Assembly (NCBI GenBank): GCA_036746315.1
Contig: DAIOEK010000007.1
Coordinates: 1-64,000, forward strand
Length of the DNA: 64,000 nt
Direction of reading: 5' to 3'
From: DAIOEK01 sp036746315
GTDB lineage: Bacteria; Chloroflexota; Anaerolineae; Anaerolineales; Anaerolineaceae
Part shown: positions 33,145 to 40,214 of the stretch, in pieces
How positions within the stretch are numbered: the stretch's first letter is position 1
How the letters are laid out: each line of letters begins with the position of its first letter
Position numbers and translations under genes: made by a program
The notes under the pieces: model-generated
The model's database searches: none
Seen by the model: only the letters and a program-made list of their open reading frames with translations
What the model was told of the DNA's origin: nothing

Positions 33145-34795
33145 CTTTGCCAAAGGTGAGCTGGGAATAAAGCTGCACCCAGGGCAGGCACGGGAATTGT
33201 CTGCCTACTATGAGAGCGGGCTGCCTGATTGGTTGAACCTATCCGGGCGGCGGTCGGGTAAGTCTTTGCTTGCGGACGTGATCGCGTGTTATGAAGCGTT
33301 GGTCCCGGATTTCAGCGCGTATATCAGACCGGAAGAGCCGCGCCATATCATCATTGTTGCGAACCGGTTAGATAATGCCAGGCTGCATATCGACAATATC
33401 AGCAAGATGTTATCCCGGCGGTTCAAGTCTAAGATCACGAATGTTACCCAGGACAGGATCGAGCTATCCAACGGGGCGGTAATCCTGTGCTTGCCGGCAA
33501 GCGCACGGGCAGGGCGCGGGTACACCGCAAGCTGCGTGATATTTGATGAGCTGGCACATTTCGTCGATAGTGACGGAAATCAGAGCGCGGACGCGGTTTA
33601 CAATGCGTTTTCGCCGACTGTGGCAACGTTCGGGGACGCGGCGCGGATTGTGATAACCACGACGCCATTTACACGAACCGGGATTGTATTCTCGCTATTT
33701 GACCGGATAAACAGCGGTGAACTGGCAGATCAGATCTATTTGACGCATTGTACCACCCAGGAAATGAATCCGAAGGTCGGGGAAGGTACCATAAAGCGGG
33801 CGTTGAAACGGGATGAGGAATCAGCGCGGACAGAATACTTTGCAGAATTTCGCGACCCGTTGGAAGCGTTCCTTAATCCGCTTGCGATTGACCGGGCGGT
33901 CGATGAACACCTGGCAGAGCTTCACCATGCAGAGCCGGGCAAGCAGTACATTATGGCGATTGACCCGGCGATCATGCGGGATAACTTTGCTTTTGCGGTG
34001 ATGCACACAGAGAAGGGCGTGCATATTGTGGACATGGTCCGCGCACTTAAGGCGCCGGTGGACCCGAACGAAGCGGAAGATTTACTCTTCCTGCTGAATA
34101 AGAATTTTCACCCGTTGAGAATCCTTTGCGATAATCCCAGCCTGGTACAGCGATTACGCAGCAAGCTGCCGAACCTGGAATACAAACCATTCACCCGACC
34201 GATGAAACTTGAAATCTATGGCAGCCTGAAAGAAGCGATCAACCTCGAAAACTTCCAGATGTATAAGCAGCAGGACGCCATAGATGAACTGAAGGCGCTG
34301 CAGATCCGCAACGGGGTTGATATCGCGGCACCAAAAAGCGGCCGGATTACACACGACGACCTGTGCGACGTCCTGGCATTGTGTGTCAATGGCTTGGTAA
34401 AACGGGCTGGGGTTGGTGAAGTGGAATATGCACCAAATTTTATTTTCGGTACTGTGGCGGGGCAAGAAACTTATGAAGATTGGTTATGGCGTAAGCAGAA
34501 CACCGCCGAACACCCGCCGGGTGTCACCTGGCAGAACTGTAAGAACCGTCACCGGGGTTGCGACGCATGCGAACGGGAAACCGCGCACATGGTGGACCCT
34601 GAGACGGGGATCTGGATCGGGGACAATCAGCCGGTTGACGTCCCGGATGGCGCGCATGTTTCTGTCATTGATGGGGACCTGCTAACCAGCCTAATTACAA
34701 GAAACATAGAAAGGGAATACAACAAAGAAATTAGAGATCAAAAAATCCTAGACTTATTTTACAAAGGTGCAAACTTGCACCGGAAAGGCTACTAA
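33128..34795 (+). CDS. terL: Phage terminase large subunit (ATPase and nuclease)
   Basis: The 555-residue protein has the packaging ATPase (about 1-240): Walker A SGRRSGKSLLAD, Walker B SCVIFDELAHF and the coupling segment RIVITTTPFTRTG. The RNase H-like nuclease (about 265-430) has its acidic residues in MAIDPAIMRD, RILCDNPS and THDDLCDVLAL. An extra C-terminal region (about 440-555) holds a Cys/His cluster, NCKNRHRGCDACERETAH, that could bind zinc. It would translocate DNA into a prohead, but no capsid or portal genes exist in the element. Start at 33128 is chosen by alignment of the N-terminal helix. Confidence 0.87.
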   Translation: MHQIINFAKGELGIKLHPGQARELSAYYESGLPDWLNLSGRRSGKSLLADVIACYEALVPDFSAYIRPEEPRHIIIVANRLDNARLHIDNISKMLSRRFKSKITNVTQDRIELSNGAVILCLPASARAGRGYTASCVIFDELAHFVDSDGNQSADAVYNAFSPTVATFGDAARIVITTTPFTRTGIVFSLFDRINSGELADQIYLTHCTTQEMNPKVGEGTIKRALKRDEESARTEYFAEFRDPLEAFLNPLAIDRAVDEHLAELHHAEPGKQYIMAIDPAIMRDNFAFAVMHTEKGVHIVDMVRALKAPVDPNEAEDLLFLLNKNFHPLRILCDNPSLVQRLRSKLPNLEYKPFTRPMKLEIYGSLKEAINLENFQMYKQQDAIDELKALQIRNGVDIAAPKSGRITHDDLCDVLALCVNGLVKRAGVGEVEYAPNFIFGTVAGQETYEDWLWRKQNTAEHPPGVTWQNCKNRHRGCDACERETAHMVDPETGIWIGDNQPVDVPDGAHVSVIDGDLLTSLITRNIEREYNKEIRDQKILDLFYKGANLHRKGY

Positions 34796-34797
34796 TT

Positions 34798-35520
34798 ATG
34801 ACCGCATGGATAGATCAACTAATTAGCATTAGAGCGTTAAGAGAAGAACTGGCAAAGTATGGCGGGATGATGGACCCTTATGCCCGTTCGGTAATTACCC
34901 GTGAAATAGCATCGAAAGTGGACGCGGTAAGACCAGCGGCAGTTAATGGCGCATTAGCAGACTGGCGCGGTACGATCCAGAAATACCAGGATGCCCGGGC
35001 AAAATTCGAGCAGGCACGGCAAAAAGAAGCGGACAGCTACGACGCCGGAAAACTGGCAGGGGAAATCAACCTGCTACAGACCATGATCGGGCTGAATAGC
35101 AAGCAGGCATCCCCATTCAAGAAGCAGCCGGATGGACTGCAGAAAATCTACCAGGACGCGGCGAACAGCGCGGATAAACACCGCAGACGTGCCGCGGCTG
35201 AGCTATTTGCAGCGATGGACGGCGGCAAAGACCTAGCGATGGTCGAATTGGTCCGCAAGGCAAAAAACGACCTGGCAACCATGCTTGACACGCCGGAAGT
35301 GAAGCAGGCAGCGCAAGGGGTCATTGATGGATTGAATGAACTGGAAAGCTGCAGGGAATACGTCACGAATGTTGCCGATATTCTGGGCGAAAGCAGGGAT
35401 CAGATATTTGTACACGGTGCTTTACGTGAAGAATTAAACAGGGTCCGTGTTATGCCCGATGGAAACGTGGAAATCAAAGAGGTTAATAATGGACGATCAA
35501 TGGCAGAAACTCAAAACTAA
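34798..35520 (+). CDS. Helical coiled-coil protein of unknown function
   Basis: The 240-residue protein is almost wholly helical and charged, with long heptad-like stretches (YQDARAKFEQARQKEADSY, and KHRRRAAAELFAAMDG). It starts 2 nt after the terminase stop. It is recognised as no known family; a scaffold, clamp or DNA-bound structural role is conceivable. The following gene starts inside its 3' end. Confidence 0.65.
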   Translation: MTAWIDQLISIRALREELAKYGGMMDPYARSVITREIASKVDAVRPAAVNGALADWRGTIQKYQDARAKFEQARQKEADSYDAGKLAGEINLLQTMIGLNSKQASPFKKQPDGLQKIYQDAANSADKHRRRAAAELFAAMDGGKDLAMVELVRKAKNDLATMLDTPEVKQAAQGVIDGLNELESCREYVTNVADILGESRDQIFVHGALREELNRVRVMPDGNVEIKEVNNGRSMAETQN

Positions 35521-35746
35521 GAAGCCGAAATTCCAGACACCTGCCTGGGTGAAAACAATCAGCGGGTTGGCTTCCATTTATTCACGGCAAAACCATCGGG
35601 ACGAGATCAAAATACCCGATACCAAACAAAGCGCGCCTTATGAGGATAATAATACCCGCTGGTATAACTTCCTGCGCAAGCATGGTTATTCTGAGGAAGA
35701 AATCGACGCGGTGAAAAGTCGACGGGAAAAACCATTATTCGGGTAA
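35489..35746 (+). CDS. Small basic element protein of unknown function
   Basis: The 85-residue protein is basic at the N-terminus (MDDQWQKLKTKKPKFQTPAW) and ends with a helix YSEEEIDAVKSRREK. It begins inside the preceding gene (32-nt overlap) behind AAAGAGG. No family is recognised. Confidence 0.55.
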   Translation: MDDQWQKLKTKKPKFQTPAWVKTISGLASIYSRQNHRDEIKIPDTKQSAPYEDNNTRWYNFLRKHGYSEEEIDAVKSRREKPLFG

Positions 35747-35763
35747 AAAAATAATGGCAGGTA

Positions 35764-35825
35764 TTGACAACCGGCGTATAATAGATATAGAACGATCCTG
35801 GCAAGTGCGAGAACACCTGCCAGGA
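35764..35825 (+). promoter_or_regulatory. Second promoter-like and hairpin module of the element
   Basis: TATAAT (35777-35782) lies just after TTGACA (35764-35769), only 7 bp apart, in a context closely matching the promoter at 29561 but with the spacer shortened. A plausible -35 in place is ATGGCA at 17 bp. An 8-bp hairpin, TCCTGGCA/TGCCAGGA, follows at 35796-35825. Confidence 0.45.
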
Positions 35826-35888
35826 CCTAACCAAAACGCCGGGATAAGCGGCGAATGGCTAACCTGATTATATCATAGCAGCCACCTT

Positions 35889-35922
35889 AAACCGCTTGTC
35901 CATTCAGACAGGCGGTTTGTGT
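35889..35922 (+). terminator. Terminator-like hairpin before gene 35945
   Basis: AAACCGCTTGTC (35889-35900) pairs with GACAGGCGGTTT (35907-35918) with one G-T pair, followed by GTGTTT. It lies 27 nt before the next start codon and could end a short transcript from the module at 35764. Confidence 0.55.
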
Positions 35923-35944
35923 TTAACCAAAAGGAGGCTATGCA

Positions 35945-36223
35945 ATGAGTAACAAGGTTCTAGATCGGGAACTGGTAGAGCCGATGGTATCGGTAGAATT
36001 TATCGAGAATATCATCTGCTGCTGGGGCGGGGATTGTCTCACCTCTGCCCTGGAAGATCGACCGCAAGAACAGCGGTTATTAAATTCCATTGTGCTGGGG
36101 TACATGGTACAGATCAACGCGCTGCAGAATGGCGGCAAGGTTGAGAAGTGCCTGGCAGAATGGATCAAGGACGAAATGCCCGAAGCGATCAACACCATGA
36201 GCGCGCTGGGCTTTCAATGGTGA
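35945..36223 (+). CDS. Small element protein of unknown function
   Basis: The 92-residue acidic helical protein starts MSNKVLDRELVEPMVSVEFI and carries a CCWGGDC motif near residue 25. A strong AAGGAGG lies 7 nt upstream of the ATG. No family is recognised. Confidence 0.65.
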   Translation: MSNKVLDRELVEPMVSVEFIENIICCWGGDCLTSALEDRPQEQRLLNSIVLGYMVQINALQNGGKVEKCLAEWIKDEMPEAINTMSALGFQW

Positions 36224-36239
36224 GGGGAAGGAGCAGAAA

Positions 36240-36440
36240 ATGGCTGAGCATAATCCTTGTGAATCGGTTGCCAGGAAGATGATCCGGGTATATGACGAGA
36301 TCACCAATATCACCGAAAAGATAAACATCCTCACGGAAGAGATCGAAGAACTGGAAGAAGAGAAAAGCGTCCATGAGCTGCAATTCGAGCAATTAGGGCA
36401 TTTACTGATATCTTTTGACGAAGAAGAAGGGAAAATGTAA
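36240..36440 (+). CDS. Small coiled-coil element protein
   Basis: The 66-residue protein is a predicted coiled coil (ITEKINILTEEIEELEEEKS). GGGAAGGAG precedes the ATG. It is the last gene of the element before the right attachment region. Its function is unknown. Confidence 0.6.
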   Translation: MAEHNPCESVARKMIRVYDEITNITEKINILTEEIEELEEEKSVHELQFEQLGHLLISFDEEEGKM

Positions 36441-36514
36441 TGACAAAATCAAAAAATGATGTACAATGGATTATAGGTAAAGCATTTTAATTGCAAAAGC
36501 GTACACGGCATATA

Positions 36515-36525
36515 TGGCGGTGACG
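36515..36525. repeat. Right arm of an 11-bp inverted repeat near the attachment site
   Basis: TGGCGGTGACG here is the exact reverse complement of 28541-28551, on the other side of the att core when the element is circular. Two further similar stretches (GGCATATATGGCG and CAGCATATACGGG) lie beside it. Confidence 0.4.
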
Positions 36526-36559
36526 ACATGGCAGGGGCAGCATATACGGGGGTAGAATC

Positions 36560-36607
36560 ATGGCGCCCCAGGAGAGACTCGAACTCTCAACCATCGGATT
36601 AGAAGTC
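36560..36607. repeat. Right attachment repeat, part of the intact tRNA-Arg
   Basis: The 48 bases equal 28490-28537 and supply the 3' part of the functional tRNA gene on the minus strand. Confidence 0.92.
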
Positions 36608-36636
36608 CGGTGCTCTATCCATTGAGCTACTGGGGC
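36561..36636 (-). tRNA. tRNA-Arg (TCT anticodon)
   Basis: The minus strand folds as a 76-nt tRNA: acceptor GCCCCAG with CTGGGGC, D-arm GCTC/GAGC, anticodon stem CCGGA/TCCGA around loop CTTCTAA (anticodon TCT), T-arm GAGAG-TTCGAGT-CTCTC, discriminator G and encoded CCA. It begins 16 nt after the stop of the gene at 36653, so it may be co-transcribed. The element is inserted at its 3' part. Confidence 0.96.
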
Positions 36637-36652
36637 AATGGCAACAATCTTA

Positions 36653-37087
36653 TCACAAATTCGTGGGGCGAATGCCCATAAAGATCCGTGAACCGGAGAG
36701 CAGCCGTAGAATGGTATCCCCCGGCTTGCCGATCATGGCGCCCAACTCTTCGGCGTTGAGCGGGGTATTTCCGTTGGAGAGGAAGATGCGGAAGACGTTA
36801 TCCACCACGCTATGGTTCTCCTCCACAAAGCCTTCCAGTCGGGAGCAATGCAGCATGAGCTTTTGCTGAATACCATCCACCTGGTGTACTTCCGCTGTGA
36901 TGGGGTCGATGTGGTCGATCAATTCCCCTTCCGCGGCCGAGGCAAAAAGCTGGCGGTGTTCGGGGCAAAGGTAATCCAGCAGGAAAACCCGCCAGTTGTT
37001 GTCATGTTCTTTCCACCAGTCGAAATCGATGTGGAAGGGGGTATTGAGGGTTGGTTTTACAAGAGAAAATTGAGGCTTGTTTTCCAT
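36653..37087 (-). CDS. Conserved hypothetical protein
   Basis: The 144-residue protein has no recognised family. It contains a Trp-rich segment DFDWWKEHDNNWRVFLLDYL, a C/H-bearing LCPEHRQLF, and a C-terminal helical part LNAEELGAMIGKPGDTILRLL that resembles a winged-helix DNA-binding module. It starts immediately after the stop of the 527-residue gene, so both are co-translated, and is followed by tRNA-Arg. Confidence 0.65.
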   Translation of the reverse strand: MENKPQFSLVKPTLNTPFHIDFDWWKEHDNNWRVFLLDYLCPEHRQLFASAAEGELIDHIDPITAEVHQVDGIQQKLMLHCSRLEGFVEENHSVVDNVFRIFLSNGNTPLNAEELGAMIGKPGDTILRLLSGSRIFMGIRPTNL

Positions 37088-38671
37088 CTATGTCTCCTGC
37101 ATGCCCGTATCAGCCAGTCGATAGTAAAGGTCACCGACGTGTTTGAATGCCGGTGAATTCACCAGTACAGAGAAGACAATTTCAGGCGTGCAGCGACGAT
37201 AGATATTGGCTGCAGCATAAAGTTCCTGGGCGTGGACATGTCCCTGTGGGTTTAGTTTGGTTAGTTCCTGAGCGCATTGAATGATGATGTTTTCCCAATG
37301 GGGGCGTTTTGCTTTTTGGGCTTCCCAGTATTTATCCAGGTTGGCAACGTCGGGTACCACGGTTGCCATACGTTCGTCATAGGTGGTGTTTACCTGTTGT
37401 TTCAGTAAAGCAAATACAATCCCTCCGTCTGCGCCGACCAAGATGGTGCGCAGCCATTCCTTGCTCTTTTTTTTCTCGACGTTGATCACCACCTCACCCC
37501 GGGCATTGGCTTTATGGATGGTAATGATGCTGCCGGGGAGGACGCCATTTTGTGCGTACCATTCTTCCAGACCGACAACGTACCGATTGGGGCGCACCAC
37601 CCATCCGGGAATCTGGGTCTGGGTTTCCGCATCGATAAATGAGAACTGGATGCGGGGGGATTCCAGTGCGGTGGGGAAGAGCTTTCGGGTGCGGCTGGAT
37701 AGTGGCAGTGAACCAGCCCGCCAGTGTGGGTATGTCAGCACAACTTCCACCTGTTCCTTTTTTTCGTATTCAAAACAGGCGGTGCAGTATTCGTCATCCA
37801 GCGCTTTCTCGAGATCAGAAAGCTGCGGGGTAAAGTTCTCCCGGTTCACTTCCTGTGGCTGGAATTGCAAGTTAAGCGGCGTCTGGCGGACGTTTTCAGG
37901 TTCCAGGCGTTCCAGGTACCAGAGCACATCCCCCGAAGCGCCCACTTCGTCAAAGCGCGGGTCCTCCTGCAGAGCGAGGTTGAGCGAAAACTCGGTGAGT
38001 TTTTCGTTGACGCCCGGCGGAAGGTCCAACTGTTCCATGAGCTGATTGGTGGAAAGAGGCACACCGGCAGCCATATCCAACACTGCTTCGGCGAGATTCA
38101 GCTGACCGATGTTGATATCCACGAACAGGGCACGCGGGAACCATGCACCGGTGATGAGGGCGAGGTTCGGGTCGGAAGCCAGTAATTCTTCCAGTGCAAT
38201 TTCCAGTTTTTCACCGTAGGATTCCAGTATCTGATCCAGTTGCGAGTCCTGCGGTTCTTCCGTGACTGCCGGGGTGTTCAGTTCGTGGTCTTCCAGATCC
38301 AACGCAAAACTGCGGATATCGTTTTTGTCGAATTCAACTTCCATAACTTTAAAGGACGCGACTTCAGGATTCTTGCCATCCCGTACTGATTTCACCTTGC
38401 CCTGTGACCAGCCAAGCGCGGGGAATTGAACCTGCTCACCCGGTTCGTAATGGTCTTTGGGTAAATATACCCGTCCATTTTTCAATTGTTTCTGTTGAAA
38501 GGATTTCTTTTCCTGCTCAAGCCTGTTTTGAATCACGGCTTTGAGGAGTTCCTGCGTTGTCTGGGGGGTTTCTAGTTCGAATAGGTGATTGTTGATAAAA
38601 TCCAGGTCATTCTGTGAAAACTGATACTCTTCCCATTGTTCTGCCTGGAGTAATGCTGGGGCACCTGTCAT
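37088..38671 (-). CDS. Conserved hypothetical protein of 527 aa
   Basis: No family is recognised with confidence. Residues about 75-100 (PGEQVQFPALGWSQGKVKSV) look like a small SH3/KOW-type barrel, then acidic linkers, a beta-rich middle that ends in ITIHKANARGEVVINV, and a helical C-terminus resembling a helix-turn-helix region. It is a soluble protein of possible nucleic-acid-binding type. The gene lies upstream of the 144-residue gene and tRNA-Arg in one transcription unit. Confidence 0.65.
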   Translation of the reverse strand: MTGAPALLQAEQWEEYQFSQNDLDFINNHLFELETPQTTQELLKAVIQNRLEQEKKSFQQKQLKNGRVYLPKDHYEPGEQVQFPALGWSQGKVKSVRDGKNPEVASFKVMEVEFDKNDIRSFALDLEDHELNTPAVTEEPQDSQLDQILESYGEKLEIALEELLASDPNLALITGAWFPRALFVDINIGQLNLAEAVLDMAAGVPLSTNQLMEQLDLPPGVNEKLTEFSLNLALQEDPRFDEVGASGDVLWYLERLEPENVRQTPLNLQFQPQEVNRENFTPQLSDLEKALDDEYCTACFEYEKKEQVEVVLTYPHWRAGSLPLSSRTRKLFPTALESPRIQFSFIDAETQTQIPGWVVRPNRYVVGLEEWYAQNGVLPGSIITIHKANARGEVVINVEKKKSKEWLRTILVGADGGIVFALLKQQVNTTYDERMATVVPDVANLDKYWEAQKAKRPHWENIIIQCAQELTKLNPQGHVHAQELYAAANIYRRCTPEIVFSVLVNSPAFKHVGDLYYRLADTGMQET

Positions 38672-38797
38672 ACCTTGCCTCTTCTTCTGATTTAAAAATA
38701 GCCCTGTAATTATACCTTAGGGTTAATCGCAGCACAAGAAAAAGCGAAGAACGAAGAAAGTCATAAGAATCCCGGTATGACAGGTGACGGAAGTCCG

Positions 38798-38827
38798 CCG
38801 ACACGGCTGCCCTGGAAGATATATAAT
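38798..38827 (+). promoter_or_regulatory. Promoter of the OsmC-family gene
   Basis: TATAAT lies at 38822-38827 with CCGACA 18 bp upstream (38798-38803). The ribosome site GGAGAGG lies at 38844-38850, 3 nt before the ATG. Confidence 0.5.
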
Positions 38828-38853
38828 ATATTCAAATACCCACGGAGAGGACA

Positions 38854-39369
38854 ATGTACCCAAAAGACGCAAAGCAACCCAATTATCGCGGCATCACCGT
38901 CGTTGCTGAAGCCAGCTCAATTGAGAAGTGGCGCAAGCAGGTGATTGCCGGACAACCGGAGACCGGCAGGTCTTACGCGTTGATCAGTGATGAGGGCTCG
39001 TACATGCCGGGCGGGGAAGGCACCGCCCCCACGCCGCTCACCTACTTCGTTTCAGGGATGGCACTCTGACTGATCTCTCACGTTTCGCAGGTTGCGAAAA
39101 AAAAGAAGTTATCCATCCAAAACGAACATGTGATAGTGACGGCTCATTTTCATGAGCATGGTTCCGTGCTGAAAGGCGATGCAGAAGGTTTTTGCGATGG
39201 CTTCGACATAGAGATCAAACTCGATACCGAAGAGGATGACGACATCATCGCCACGCTAATCCGGGTGGCGCGCAAGATGTGCTTTACCGAAAAAGTGCTG
39301 ACCGGTTCGGTGCCCGTGCATGTAACGCAGACCATCAACCAACAGCCGTTCGTCATCGACGAGGCATAA
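38854..39369 (+). CDS. OsmC/Ohr-family peroxidase, candidate selenoprotein (in-frame TGA)
   Basis: The frame reads through a TGA at 39067-39069 to give 171 residues with one selenocysteine at 72. Before it: SDEGSYMPGGEGTAPTPLTY, the OsmC N-terminal loop; after it: LISHVSQVAKKKKLSI, then DGFDIEIKLDTEEDDD and ARKMCFTEKVLTGS with the second conserved Cys at 143. In OsmC/Ohr the residue at position 72 is the peroxidatic Cys; here it is the TGA codon, and a bacterial SECIS-like hairpin follows. No Sec machinery gene is in the window. Alternative: a gene broken by a nonsense mutation, but no other lesion is seen. Confidence 0.78.
39083..39099 (+). promoter_or_regulatory. Candidate bacterial SECIS element
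   Basis: A perfect 7-bp stem, TTTCGCA with TGCGAAA, closes a GGU loop (39090-39092). The loop starts 20 nt after the TGA, inside the known 16-37 nt range, and contains the GU that bacterial SECIS loops need. Confidence 0.6.
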
Positions 39370-39390
39370 ACATAAGACAACAGCCGACTA

Positions 39391-39421
39391 AAAAACCACC
39401 GCTTTTTGAGCGGTGGTTTTG
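39391..39421. terminator. Terminator between the OsmC gene and the convergent gene at 39441
   Basis: A 12-bp stem (39392-39403 with 39409-39420) with loop TTTTG ends in TTTT. The A-run before it gives U residues on the minus strand, so it can serve both directions. Confidence 0.8.
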
Positions 39422-39440
39422 ATATTCCTGCGGGTTCGGA

Positions 39441-40166
39441 TTATACCAGAACCTCTTCGGGAACGCGCATCACTTCGTTCGCCTTGACAACGGAATCGGG
39501 GACGTTGAAGTCCAGTTCCGTACCGGTCATCTGGCGGACGTAGTTCTTGACGACCTTGTCCCAGTATTTCTTGGTGACGTAGTAAACGCGGGCGCCACCC
39601 AGTTCGTGCTGGTATTCAGGCCACGGGTAAGAAGGCTGAGCCATACCGAGACCCCAGCGCATCCAACCGTTGTAGCTTTCGTAGGTTGCCCACCATTCCT
39701 TGTTGCCCAGCATCTCGAAGCCGTAGTAGGCTTTGGCGTAGTACATGACTGCGCCAATGCGTCCACCGCGGACCAGCGCCATGGTGTGGAGGCTGATGTT
39801 GATGTCTTCGCTGACCAGGCGGCCATTGGCGAAGCCAGCCCACAACCCATCGATCAAACCGACGAGGGTGTAAGGGTCCTTGAGGCGTTTGCGGTACCAA
39901 CCCAGAATTTCAGCGTACACACGGGCACCCACGATATCGTAGAAGTCGTGGTCGGCTTCCATGACGCGCTTCATGTAATCCATCATCATGGGGGCTTCTT
40001 CCATTTTGGCTTCGCGGATATACAGGGTGCGACCGTCTTTCAATTTCACCATGGCGCCCGGCCAGGGTTTGAGGTCCATGGCAGGAGCCTGGAGCAGGGG
40101 TTCGATCTCGCGAACGTCGATCGTCAGTTGCTCTTCAGATACTTTCTCGGGGGGTTCAATTCTCAC
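39441..40166 (-). CDS. Conserved hypothetical protein in the decarboxylase cluster
   Basis: The 241-residue protein is not a family I recognise. A central part (about 50-190) with LYIREAKMEEAPMMMDYMKR, HTMALVRGGRIGAVMYY and GGARVYYVTKKYWDK has a GNAT-acetyltransferase-like order of elements, which is only suggestive. It follows the cyclase-family gene by 48 nt on the same strand and probably belongs to its operon. Confidence 0.6.
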   Translation of the reverse strand: MRIEPPEKVSEEQLTIDVREIEPLLQAPAMDLKPWPGAMVKLKDGRTLYIREAKMEEAPMMMDYMKRVMEADHDFYDIVGARVYAEILGWYRKRLKDPYTLVGLIDGLWAGFANGRLVSEDINISLHTMALVRGGRIGAVMYYAKAYYGFEMLGNKEWWATYESYNGWMRWGLGMAQPSYPWPEYQHELGGARVYYVTKKYWDKVVKNYVRQMTGTELDFNVPDSVVKANEVMRVPEEVLV

Positions 40167-40214
40167 AGCAAGTCTCCTTTAAATAAAGTTAGATAAGAAT
40201 AATTTTTCGCACGA

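Larger units (their letters stand above)
28491..36607 (+). mobile_element. Integrated element in tRNA-Arg(TCT), phage-satellite-like
   Basis: The element is bounded by a 48-bp perfect direct repeat made of the tRNA 3' part; the right copy rebuilds an intact tRNA-Arg. Internal genes all run on the plus strand: tyrosine recombinase, ribbon-helix-helix protein, LamG-like exported protein, DnaB-N-like protein, RecA-fold ATPase, small unknowns, terminase large subunit, coiled-coil and other small proteins. There is a candidate iteron origin at 32400-32490. Capsid, portal, protease, tail, holin and transfer genes are absent. The whole inserted length is 8,070 bp plus one repeat. All catalytic residues of the integrase and the repeat identity suggest a recent, possibly active insertion. 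The satellite interpretation is inference. Confidence 0.85.

Noticed and set aside
35764..35782. TTGACA and TATAAT as one promoter
   Set aside because: Only 7 bp separate the hexamers, far below the functional 15-19 bp; listed only as a promoter-like module.
39067..39069. TGA read as a true stop, giving two short genes (38854-39069 and 39130-39369)
   Set aside because: Both parts align in one frame to one OsmC protein with the TGA at the active Cys, and a SECIS-like hairpin follows; the second piece has no start signal.
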